DNA of 7,055 nucleotides, taken from the NCBI GenBank assembly GCA_002332755.1, contig DDBO01000011.1, positions 1 through 7,055 of the forward strand, given 5' to 3'. The notes under the pieces are model-generated. The model searched no databases. It was not told the origin of the DNA and saw nothing but the letters and a program-made list of their open reading frames with translations. Both the position numbers and the translations under genes were made by a program. Below, piece after piece: positions 1-6,898 of the stretch; within the stretch, counting starts at the first letter, position 1; every line of letters starts with the position of its first letter. Source of the DNA: Bacteroidales bacterium UBA2030 (GTDB lineage Bacteria > Bacteroidota > Bacteroidia > Bacteroidales > TTA-H9).

Positions 1-587
1 GCAAACCACAAATCTTCAGCAATTTGATTATATACTTCGGCAGGCGATGCCTGAGGGATTTTTTTGTCGGTAGGACTCAGGGTCTTCAAAATCAGAGGAA
101 TATTTCCATAAAACTGCTCCAGTTGAAAATAGAAATAGGCTCTTAAAAACCTTGCTTCCGCAATATATCTGGTTTTTAAGGTTTCATCTTCAAAGGGGAT
201 TCCTTCTATTTTTTCGAGGAGCAAATTAGCGCGGTAAACCCCGGCATAACGGTCGGCCCATAATCCCAATACAGCCTCATCCGAGGGATAGTTGCTGAGC
301 TTACCCATCCTCACCAGGTCGGGACGGTCGCCAGGGCCGCTACCTCCGGCATAGGCATCATCAGAGAGAATGTTGCAAACCAGATCATATGGATGATATC
401 CATTTCCACATTGCCAGCCAAGAACGTCATAAATGGCTACCAAAGCTTGGAGGGCATCGTCAGGGGTTTTATAGAAGTTGGCTTCAACCCTGTCAGTTAA
501 TGGTTCTTTTTCAAGGAAATCTTTGCTGCAGCCGGTTGCAAATGCAATCAGAACCAGAATAGCTGCTAAATATTTAATTTTTGCCAT
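1..587 (-). CDS. SusD/RagB-family surface glycan-binding lipoprotein, N-terminal part (cut by window edge)
   Basis: This open frame runs from an ATG at 587-585 off the left edge, giving 195 codons of a protein that is usually about 500-600 residues. SusD proteins are outer-membrane lipoproteins that cap the SusC channel and bind glycans at the cell surface. Residues 1-20 form a lipoprotein signal peptide: MAKIK, a hydrophobic stretch, then the lipobox A-T-G-C with Cys20 as the predicted lipidated residue. The mature start CSKDFLEKEP is typical of the family, and its acidic residues fit surface export. Two family signatures are visible: YRANLLLEKIEG at about 118-129 and AEARFLRAYFYF at about 143-154, followed by YGNIPLI at 160-166, all from the TPR-like helical core. 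The start lies 18 bp after the susC stop, so the two genes are almost certainly co-transcribed. Family assignment is firm; the ligand is unknown because the rest of the protein is outside the window. Confidence 0.93.
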   Translation of the reverse strand, partial: MAKIKYLAAILVLIAFATGCSKDFLEKEPLTDRVEANFYKTPDDALQALVAIYDVLGWQCGNGYHPYDLVCNILSDDAYAGGSGPGDRPDLVRMGKLSNYPSDEAVLGLWADRYAGVYRANLLLEKIEGIPFEDETLKTRYIAEARFLRAYFYFQLEQFYGNIPLILKTLSPTDKKIPQASPAEVYNQIAEDLWF

Positions 588-605
588 AGTAATTCAATTT
601 TTAAG
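588..605 (-). other. susC-susD intergenic spacer
   Basis: Only 18 bp separate the susC stop codon (TAA at 608-606) from the susD ATG (587-585). The spacer is AT-rich with no hairpin, promoter or purine-rich Shine-Dalgarno motif, which supports a two-gene transcript with translation starting from an A-rich site, as is usual in Bacteroidota. Confidence 0.7.
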
Positions 606-3600
606 TTAGAGACTGCAGTTAAATCCAAACATTATTGTGCGGGGCTGGGGGTAAATGTTGCGGTCGATACCCACATCCAGAGCCCAGTTGGCACCAATTT
701 CTGGATCGAATCCGGTATATCCGGTGAAGGTCAACAAATTGTTGGCTGTGATAAAGAGTCTCAGCTTTTCAATTTTAACTTTACGACTTACATTTTCAGG
801 TAATGTGTAGCCAAGTGTAATGTTTTTCAGACGAACAAATGATCCGTCTTCTACAAACAAGTCAGAAGGACGGTTGAAATTCTGGTTGGGGTCGGCTATG
901 GTAACCCTTGGGAATGTATTGCTCGTTCCTTCTCCTGTCCAGCGGTTCAATACTTCTGCATACCAGTTCGACATAACCAGGTCGTTGCGTCGACGGGCAT
1001 TGAAGATTTCCTGACCAAATGCTCCATACCAGAACATGCTTAAATCGAACCCATGATATTCTGCATTGATGTTTAAACCCAGTGTGACATCAGGATAAGG
1101 ATTACCCAAATTGGTACGGTCTTTATCATCAATGGTTCCGTCGTTATTAAGATCAGCGAAAATTAGGTCACCGGGTTTTGCATTGGGTTGAATAAGTTGT
1201 CCATCTTTCTGGTATGCATTTACTTCTGCTTGATTCTGGAATACACCTAAAGTCTTGTAACCCCAGAAGAAGGCAATAGGTTCACCGACCACAGCCATAC
1301 AAATGTTGTTCATTCCATGTACTCCTGCGCCATAGAGCTTTCCTTCGGCATTATTGATGCTTACCATGGTGTTCTTGTTATAGCCACCGCTTAGCATGAA
1401 ATCATATTTCAGGTCGCTCAATTTGCCTTTGTAGCCCAACTCGATTTCAATCCCGGTATTTTTTACAGAACCTCCATTAATGGCTGGGGCTGAATTACCA
1501 ATAAATGCAGGTATAGGTGCCACTACAAGAAGGTCTTTGGTGAGTTTATGGTACCAGTTAAAACCAAAAGTTAATGCATCGTCGAAGAAACGAGCATCGA
1601 AACCGATGTTGGTCTGTTCAGAGGTTTCCCATTTCAGATCAGGATTGGCAATACCCGTGGGTACAGCCCCTGTGGTTATAACTTCTCCTTGTCCGAAGGT
1701 ATATCGGGCACCCGAGCCAATAAGTGAAGTGTATTTAAAAGCTCCTATGGCTTCATTACCATTCTGTCCCCATCCAGCCCTTAATTTTAAATATGACAAG
1801 GCAGGAACTCCGGCCATGAAGTCTTCCTGACTCATTAACCACCCTGCTGAAAATGCAGGAAAGTATCCGTATCGGTTATTTGTACCAAAATTGCTCGAAC
1901 CGTCGGCCCTCAATACTCCCTCTAACAAATATTTTCCTTTGAAATCATAATTGATACGACCGAAATAGGAGAGGAGGGCATGTTCTTCAGCACCACCCCA
2001 TGCTCTGTAGCTTTCTTCATCGGTACCATTATTAATGTAGGCATGGTCGAAATCATCAAAAATCAAATTGGTTTTACGACCACCCACATAATCGTGCCTG
2101 TAATCATTGGCGGTCATACCGGCCAGTACTGTATAGTGATGATTTTCTTTAAATGATGATGTGTAGGAGATAGTGTTTTCGTTTTGCCAGGTAAACCAAC
2201 GATCGTGTGAAGCTGAAGCTTCTGAGACAGTTGTGAAAACATTGCCTCCAAGATTATAAATGGGAGTGAAATTGCGGCTAAACCCATTTGCCAAATCTAT
2301 ACCAAAACTGCTACGTATGCGCAATCCTTTAATGGGTTCTATTTGTCCCCAAACGTCGCCAACAATTTTGTCTTCTTTCCAGTTAGAGTTAATAACACTT
2401 ACAGCAGCTACCGGGTTTACAATTTCCTGCGAAGCATACTTGGATTTGCCCCAACTGCCGTCGGCTTCTTTAACAGGCGTTATGGGGTCCATATTCAAAG
2501 CCCTTGAAAGAGGACCGCCATATTGGTCATTGGTGGCAACTCCCCTGGTGATTTTATACGTGTAGGTTAAATTGTTTCCGTAAGTAAGAATTCCTTTTTT
2601 ATGGTCGGAATTTACCCTGAAAGTGTAGCGCTCGTAATTGGATTTGTCTTTGGCAATAGTTCCGTTAACGTTGGAATAAGAAAAGGAACTGTAATAGCGT
2701 GAATTATCATTTCCTCCGGAAATAGAAACCTGATGATTGACAGCCGGTGCATTTTTATAAAGAAGTTCTTCCTGCCAGTCGGTACCTTCACCCAAGGCTG
2801 ACACAATTGAATCTGCGTTGGGGAAAGGAATGGGAGCCCCGTCGTTGGCATACGATTCATTCATAATCATGGTGTATTCTTTGACATTCAGCACAGCTAC
2901 CTTTCTCCAGATGTTCGACATGCTGTACGAAAAGTCGTAATCCACCTTCATTTTTCCCTGTTTCCCTTTTTTGGTACTAATCATCACAACACCGTTAGCA
3001 CCACGGGCACCATAGATGGCGGTTGAGGCAGCATCTTTCATGATTTCCACCGATTCAATGTCGTTGGGATTCAGGTAATCAATTCCTCCTACGGGCATTC
3101 CGTCGACAATAAATAGGGGATCGGCATCACCCGTGGTACCTGCACCACGAATGCGAACGGTCAGTTTATCGCCAGGCTGACCACTATTAGGTATAATCTG
3201 CACACCAGCAGTACGTCCTTGAAGGGCCTGTTCTACCCGCAAAGGCTGGGCTTTTACGATTTCTTCTCCGCTCACCTGCGAAATGGCAGTTGTCAGCAAA
3301 CTCTTCTTTCTTACACCGTATCCTACCACAACTAACTCGTCGAGTTTGGTGACGGCTTCTTCCAGTTCAACATTGATGACGGTTTTCCCTTCTACCTTCA
3401 CGCTTACAGGTGTCATTCCTACAAACGAGAATTCGAGGGTGTGTTTGGCATCTACCGATAAGTTGTAGTCGCCATTGACATCAGTCACAGTACCCTTGCC
3501 GGGTACTTCCTTCACTTTAACGGTAACACCAGGTAGCGGACTACCGTCAGATTTTGATGTTACCCGCCCTTTTACCGTGATGGTCTGCGCCTGCATTACC

Positions 3601-3647
3601 AGGCTGCCCATAACGAAAAGGCTCAGCAGCATTAAAAACTTTCTCAT
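606..3647 (-). CDS. SusC/RagA-family TonB-linked outer-membrane transporter
   Basis: This 1013-residue protein is a TonB-dependent outer-membrane channel of the SusC/RagA family, which imports oligosaccharides delivered by its SusD partner. The order is: signal peptide 1-20 (cleavage after ...VMQA, before Gln21); a carboxypeptidase-regulatory-like beta-sandwich at about 23-97 (GRVTSKSDGSPLPGVTV, then GTVTDVNGDYNL); the family's TonB-box-like segment LDELVVVGYG at 102-111; a plug at about 118-230 with the SusC hallmarks DPLFIVDGMP (176-185) and AIYGARGANGVVMIST (210-225); and a 22-strand-type barrel to the C-terminus. A conserved loop with a calcium-site-like pattern, DLNNDGTIDDKD, lies at 832-843. 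The length is normal for the family. There is no N-terminal STN domain, so it does not look like a sigma/anti-sigma-signalling transporter. The chain ends FGFNCSL rather than in the more usual terminal aromatic residue. The ATG at 3647 is preceded by an A-rich leader instead of a Shine-Dalgarno site. The gene leads the susC-susD operon. Confidence 0.97.
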   Translation of the reverse strand: MRKFLMLLSLFVMGSLVMQAQTITVKGRVTSKSDGSPLPGVTVKVKEVPGKGTVTDVNGDYNLSVDAKHTLEFSFVGMTPVSVKVEGKTVINVELEEAVTKLDELVVVGYGVRKKSLLTTAISQVSGEEIVKAQPLRVEQALQGRTAGVQIIPNSGQPGDKLTVRIRGAGTTGDADPLFIVDGMPVGGIDYLNPNDIESVEIMKDAASTAIYGARGANGVVMISTKKGKQGKMKVDYDFSYSMSNIWRKVAVLNVKEYTMIMNESYANDGAPIPFPNADSIVSALGEGTDWQEELLYKNAPAVNHQVSISGGNDNSRYYSSFSYSNVNGTIAKDKSNYERYTFRVNSDHKKGILTYGNNLTYTYKITRGVATNDQYGGPLSRALNMDPITPVKEADGSWGKSKYASQEIVNPVAAVSVINSNWKEDKIVGDVWGQIEPIKGLRIRSSFGIDLANGFSRNFTPIYNLGGNVFTTVSEASASHDRWFTWQNENTISYTSSFKENHHYTVLAGMTANDYRHDYVGGRKTNLIFDDFDHAYINNGTDEESYRAWGGAEEHALLSYFGRINYDFKGKYLLEGVLRADGSSNFGTNNRYGYFPAFSAGWLMSQEDFMAGVPALSYLKLRAGWGQNGNEAIGAFKYTSLIGSGARYTFGQGEVITTGAVPTGIANPDLKWETSEQTNIGFDARFFDDALTFGFNWYHKLTKDLLVVAPIPAFIGNSAPAINGGSVKNTGIEIELGYKGKLSDLKYDFMLSGGYNKNTMVSINNAEGKLYGAGVHGMNNICMAVVGEPIAFFWGYKTLGVFQNQAEVNAYQKDGQLIQPNAKPGDLIFADLNNDGTIDDKDRTNLGNPYPDVTLGLNINAEYHGFDLSMFWYGAFGQEIFNARRRNDLVMSNWYAEVLNRWTGEGTSNTFPRVTIADPNQNFNRPSDLFVEDGSFVRLKNITLGYTLPENVSRKVKIEKLRLFITANNLLTFTGYTGFDPEIGANWALDVGIDRNIYPQPRTIMFGFNCSL

Positions 3648-3719
3648 GTTTTTTTAATTTTGGTTTGTGATGAGGTTAATAAAGCAGAATTGTGCTTGAC
3701 GAAATTAGTGTACAACTTA

Positions 3720-3727
3720 CAACTTTA
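3720..3727 (-). promoter_or_regulatory. Possible -7 promoter element of susC
   Basis: On the minus strand these bases read TAAAGTTG, one mismatch from the Bacteroidota -7 consensus TAnnTTTG. It would place transcription start near 3713, with a leader of roughly 65 nt before the susC ATG. No good TTTG -33 box lies at the standard spacing (the nearest is a TTTC that is too close), so an activator may be needed or the call may be wrong. The candidate operator would then sit about 60-75 bp upstream of the start, a position compatible with activation or looping rather than simple promoter blocking. Confidence 0.25.
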
Positions 3728-3771
3728 ATGATTATGATGCTGAAATTGTGGTTATTCTGCATTCACATGCA

Positions 3772-3787
3772 TTGCAATCGTTTGCAA
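3772..3787. promoter_or_regulatory. Candidate LacI/GalR-family operator
   Basis: The 16-mer TTGCAATCGTTTGCAA is an inverted repeat centred between 3779 and 3780 on the dinucleotide CG. Seven of the eight base pairs are symmetric, the only break being A/T next to the central CG. An even-length palindrome with central CG and TGCAA arms is the form known for LacI/GalR-family operators. Its position between two divergent carbohydrate genes suggests that one sugar-responsive regulator controls both. No regulator gene is in the window. The alternative is a chance palindrome in AT-rich DNA, but the centre and the setting make that less likely. Confidence 0.6.
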
Positions 3788-3912
3788 ATGCCCTTCACAA
3801 TACCCCTACAAAAAGGATTATTATAAATAAAAATCTATTGAAAATCATATAATTATTGAAAAATTATTATTTTCGCAAATCACTCGAAAGGGTTCATTTG
3901 TCGTTGAGTGGA

Positions 3913-6090
3913 ATGAAGATCTTAAATGATATTACAATGAGGTGTATATTATTGAGCATGTTTTTATTAGCATTTATTTATGGTAAAATGATCCTGGCTC
4001 AGAATTCCTACCAGGTGAAGGATGAGTACCTGAAAATCGAAGCAAAAGCTAATAGTCCAATTTACACTACCTATACTGCTGCCATGCAGCGAAGCCGGTT
4101 ATATGGCGATAAAGGTTATAAGATGGATTATTATAGTTCGTGCAGCCCCATCCGTTTCGAGGGTGACCAGGCAGGCAGTTTCTTCCATTTGTTTAAGGTA
4201 AACAAAGTCGTAATACCGTCTGTTGCAGAATTTTTTAAACAACCTGTGGTAAAGGCCTCATTTCCAGATATGGTAGTGATGGAATATCAACCATGGCCTA
4301 ATCTCCACGTAGAGCAGGTATTTTTGGTTTATTCAAGCAGTCTTGCTGTGGTTGAAATCCAGATGACAAACAAAGGAAGTGATTCGCTCCTGGTAGAGGT
4401 TTATCCGGTTCTGGAACTTGGCAACGATAGTTTGCATTGCCAGGACTACGATGCAGAACATTTTTCATTGATTGCTACCCATAATGAATCTTATAAGCGC
4501 CTTATAAGCAACCTTTACCGTAATGGAAAATACCCCCGCAATTGCCGTGATATTTTCGGCGGATTTTCTGCTCCATACTCCTATGGATCTTATTCGGGCA
4601 ATATGGCCGAATTCTACAATTACATGAAAACTGATTTTTATGCTGCCCATATTCATAACGACAGCCTTAACATGAAAACCGGTGTTTACTCCGACTTTAT
4701 TAGCCTGCATTATAAATACTACTTGGCACCGCGACAAAGCGTCACATTGCGTTATTATCGGGGTTGGCAGGATGTAAATGAAAGCCCCGGAGAGATTTTT
4801 CGCCAGGTTTCTTTTTTAAATACTTTAAGTCTTCAGCCATTCCTGGATGATAATGTTCAATTATTTTCACGCATCCCTTGCATCTCTTTTCCCAACCCTG
4901 AAGATAAAATGGTTTATTTAAGTGCATTCAACCTTGCGCGGGGATGTATGCTTCCTCCGGAAGGGAAAACCAGTCATAATTACTACGTGTTCTCCCGACA
5001 GCCCCTTTGGGGATGGGGACACGGGCATCAGGTGTTGCACGAAAGTCTGACGATGCTGGCTTATGTTTTTCTCGATCCTTATTCTGCAATGGAATCTCAG
5101 CGGGTGTATATTGAACAGCAGGACACTTCAGGCCTTATCGCTTATCGACATGGCCCGAGGGGAAAGCAAGATTATCCCCATAAAGGTATGCCAACGACTT
5201 CGGCTCCTTTTTTCAACTGGATTAATCTGGAAGTGTTTAAAATAAGCCGTGATATGTCTTTCCTGAAAGAGGCTTATCGTTCGGGAACTCGTTATGTAAA
5301 GTGGCTGTACGATAACCGCGATACTGACCACGATGGAACCTTCGAATGGGGACCCTATGGCCTTATTGAAAATGTAAGAGACTGGTATAACGTTATCTTT
5401 CAGGTGTCGAAAGAACGCTTTCTCGATATTGATAAAGAAGATATCTCCGACGAACTCGAATGCCTCGACCTTTCTTTAATGGTGCTTAAAGAGCTTAAAT
5501 GTCTTTCATCTATGGCTGCCCTGTTGAAGTTGCATGATGAGCAAACTCATTGGGACTCGTTGGCCCTAAATCTGCAACATCTTATCAACGAACGTTTCTG
5601 GGATAATGAGACTCAATTTTTCTATCATGTGGATAAACATACCCATAAATTTCGTTTTATGACCCGCGACCTCAAACGCCAGGAAATCATCGGCTTTCTG
5701 CCGCTATGGGCAGGGGCAGTGGATAGTACGAGGGCTGCCATATTGGTAAAACATCTTACTGACACAACCCGCTTCTGGCGAAAATATGGAGTACCCACGC
5801 TCTCCGCTCTCGACGACTGGTATAGTGCTGATGTGGATTATTGCTGCAAATGGAACGGGCCGGTTTGGCTGCTCTGGGATTACATGGTTTTCGATGGTTT
5901 GCGCCAATATGGCTATCATTCCGTTGCACGCGAGCTGGCAGACAAAATGATGCTCGCTGTGAAAACCCAACTAACGAAAAACCACAATTTCTGGGAATCG
6001 TACAGCCCCGATAACGAAGTCCTCAACAGCCCGCCCAATTACATCTGGGATGCCATCATGGCTCGGGTGATACTTGAATGCATGCCCTGA
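3913..6090 (+). CDS. Exported GH63/MGH1-like (alpha/alpha)6-barrel glycoside hydrolase
   Basis: Counting from the ATG at 3913 the protein has 725 residues. Residues 1-29 are a signal peptide (hydrophobic CILLSMFLLAFIYG, then MILA before Gln30). An N-terminal beta-rich domain spans about 35-325, and an (alpha/alpha)6 catalytic barrel about 331-725. Barrel signatures are QPLWGWGHGHQVLHE (363-377), a D-T-D-H-D-G loop (470-475), WNGPVWLLWDYM (from Trp647) followed by GLRQYGY, and FWESYSP near the C-terminus. By comparison with GH63 and mannosylglycerate hydrolases, Glu695 in FWESYSP is the likely general base and Asp490 in IENVRDW the likely general acid, which predicts an inverting enzyme. The 490 region is atypical (classical form ESGWD), so exact family and substrate are open; a GH133-like debranching role is a weaker alternative. 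The frame is open back to a TTG at 3856; ATGs at 3913 and 3937 both give a normal signal peptide, and 3937 gives the shortest n-region. The gene is divergent from susC, so a periplasmic role on imported glycans is inferred. Confidence 0.85.
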   Translation: MKILNDITMRCILLSMFLLAFIYGKMILAQNSYQVKDEYLKIEAKANSPIYTTYTAAMQRSRLYGDKGYKMDYYSSCSPIRFEGDQAGSFFHLFKVNKVVIPSVAEFFKQPVVKASFPDMVVMEYQPWPNLHVEQVFLVYSSSLAVVEIQMTNKGSDSLLVEVYPVLELGNDSLHCQDYDAEHFSLIATHNESYKRLISNLYRNGKYPRNCRDIFGGFSAPYSYGSYSGNMAEFYNYMKTDFYAAHIHNDSLNMKTGVYSDFISLHYKYYLAPRQSVTLRYYRGWQDVNESPGEIFRQVSFLNTLSLQPFLDDNVQLFSRIPCISFPNPEDKMVYLSAFNLARGCMLPPEGKTSHNYYVFSRQPLWGWGHGHQVLHESLTMLAYVFLDPYSAMESQRVYIEQQDTSGLIAYRHGPRGKQDYPHKGMPTTSAPFFNWINLEVFKISRDMSFLKEAYRSGTRYVKWLYDNRDTDHDGTFEWGPYGLIENVRDWYNVIFQVSKERFLDIDKEDISDELECLDLSLMVLKELKCLSSMAALLKLHDEQTHWDSLALNLQHLINERFWDNETQFFYHVDKHTHKFRFMTRDLKRQEIIGFLPLWAGAVDSTRAAILVKHLTDTTRFWRKYGVPTLSALDDWYSADVDYCCKWNGPVWLLWDYMVFDGLRQYGYHSVARELADKMMLAVKTQLTKNHNFWESYSPDNEVLNSPPNYIWDAIMARVILECMP

Positions 6091-6103
6091 AGCGAGCCGC
6101 TTC
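6089..6103. terminator. Short hairpin over the hydrolase stop codon (weak terminator candidate)
   Basis: GAAGCG-AGC-CGCTTC forms a perfect 6-bp stem with a 3-base loop, beginning inside the TGA stop of the hydrolase gene. It lies where two convergent genes end. Neither strand has the T-run expected right after an intrinsic terminator stem, so it is either a weak or factor-assisted end signal, or chance. Confidence 0.25.
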
Positions 6104-6139
6104 CATGAAAAATAACAAATGCGGACAACCTATCCTGAT
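6091..6139. other. Convergent intergenic gap
   Basis: The 49 bp between the convergent hydrolase and hypothetical gene ends hold most of the hairpin at 6089-6103 and nothing else I can support. No strong bidirectional terminator is visible, so read-through between the two genes is possible. Confidence 0.5.
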
Positions 6140-6898
6140 TCATTGCCGCAACAAACGACCGAGACCATAACTGAGATTTAATCCTTCCATGTAGTGCCCC
6201 ATTATATCAGTACTACAGGTGCCTTTGGGAGGGGGATAGCCTTCACAATGACAAGTTAATTCCGTTCCTATAACGGGCTTGCATTTCAAAAAATCATATT
6301 TTTGGCTACAAATAATCATGTTCTTTTGGCCTGTTTTTGCTTTATGTGGGAGACTAAGCGTATTCCCAGATTTACGCAGACGATAAAAAACAGCGATATT
6401 TTTGTTTTGATGCCATCCTCTTACTACAAGCCACCATGCTCTACCGATTTTTTGAATATCCACACTTCTTACATTTACAATTCCATTTATTTCAATGGGT
6501 TGTAGTCCTGATAGCTCACTGGGCTCTTTTTCTGCAGAGACAACAAACCTCAGTCGCACAATAGAATCGGTTCCAAATTGGTTTTTTGTTTGAATAGAAG
6601 ATGTATTTAATATGAATTTCTCTTCTCTTGGGTATTTTGGTTTTAATATTTTTTTTATATCTCCCGTGTCTATCAATGTGGGTATTATACTATAAATAGT
6701 GCTTGGGGTAATTAACAGATTGCTATTACTGTTTTCAACCAACAAGTCTTCTAATGCTAAATTCTTGAGTAAATTCGTGTCTATTGCATATGCTATACTT
6801 GATTGATTTTGAATCCATGCAATTTTGACCTGAGCTAAAAGTTGCAAAACACATAAATTTAATATTACAAGTAGAAACACTAATTTATTGTTCTTCAT
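6140..6898 (-). CDS. Exported protein of unknown function with C-terminal cysteine cluster
   Basis: I do not recognise this 252-residue protein. Residues 1-22 form a clear Sec signal peptide (MKNNK, hydrophobic core, LLA before Gln23). Cys16 within it is not in a lipobox, since Leu precedes it, so a soluble periplasmic or secreted product is more likely than a lipoprotein. The middle is rich in beta-prone segments (VRLRFVVSAEKE at 114-125; AWWLVVRGWHQ at 154-164, then IAVFYRLR). The C-terminal part has five cysteines at 197, 206, 216, 218 and 228 (C-x8-C-x9-C-x-C-x9-C) around a GYPPPKG turn, which could form disulfides or bind metal. The chain ends without an obvious T9SS sorting domain. The start ATG at 6898-6896 puts the signal peptide exactly at the N-terminus. 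By hand count, 6601-6840 has 73 G/C in 240 bases (about 30%), against 100 in 240 for 5341-5580 in the hydrolase. Convergent to the hydrolase, it is probably not part of the PUL transcript. Confidence 0.75.
   Translation of the reverse strand: MKNNKLVFLLVILNLCVLQLLAQVKIAWIQNQSSIAYAIDTNLLKNLALEDLLVENSNSNLLITPSTIYSIIPTLIDTGDIKKILKPKYPREEKFILNTSSIQTKNQFGTDSIVRLRFVVSAEKEPSELSGLQPIEINGIVNVRSVDIQKIGRAWWLVVRGWHQNKNIAVFYRLRKSGNTLSLPHKAKTGQKNMIICSQKYDFLKCKPVIGTELTCHCEGYPPPKGTCSTDIMGHYMEGLNLSYGLGRLLRQ

Larger units (their letters stand above)
3648..3912. promoter_or_regulatory. Divergent control region between susC and the glycoside hydrolase gene
   Basis: About 265 bp lie between the divergent starts if the hydrolase begins at 3913 (208 bp if it begins at the TTG at 3856). 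The stretch is AT-rich and carries no other gene. It must contain the promoters for both directions. It holds a LacI-type near-palindrome at 3772-3787 and a weak susC -7 candidate at 3720-3727. For the plus strand I could not find a convincing TTTG / TAnnTTTG pair. TATTTTCG at 3868-3875 is one base off the -7 consensus but lacks a correctly spaced -33 element, so the hydrolase promoter stays unassigned. Confidence 0.75.

Noticed and set aside
832..1210. The dockerin-like DLNNDGTIDDKD segment of SusC as evidence of a fused dockerin or EF-hand domain
   Set aside because: This loop is a common feature of SusC barrels and is a single copy, not a duplicated dockerin repeat.
1480..1830. A 116-residue plus-strand open frame antisense to susC, with other shorter ones at 820-1014, 2260-2565, 3283-3468 and 3475-3657
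   Set aside because: All lie inside the strongly supported susC coding sequence, show no signal peptide or domain, and have the low-complexity composition expected of antisense shadow frames.
3868..3875. TATTTTCG as a -7 promoter element for the hydrolase
   Set aside because: It is one base from consensus, but no TTTG/TTG box lies 19-21 bp upstream, and such matches are frequent in AT-rich DNA.
5704..5970. Minus-strand open frames antisense to the hydrolase (also 4465-4737, 4742-4927 and 5128-5331) and an alternative plus frame at 5063-5245
   Set aside because: They are shadows of the hydrolase gene, whose frame carries the conserved GH63-like motifs across these intervals.
6105..6170. A 21-codon plus-strand frame starting ATGAAAAATAACAAA, similar to the first codons of the convergent hypothetical gene
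   Set aside because: It overlaps the 3' end of the minus-strand gene, has no protein-like features beyond the MKNNK start, and the similarity covers only a few A-rich codons; most likely chance.
6302..6505. A 67-residue plus-strand frame inside the hypothetical gene
   Set aside because: The minus-strand frame there has a clear signal peptide and continuous 252 codons; the plus-strand frame has no recognisable feature.
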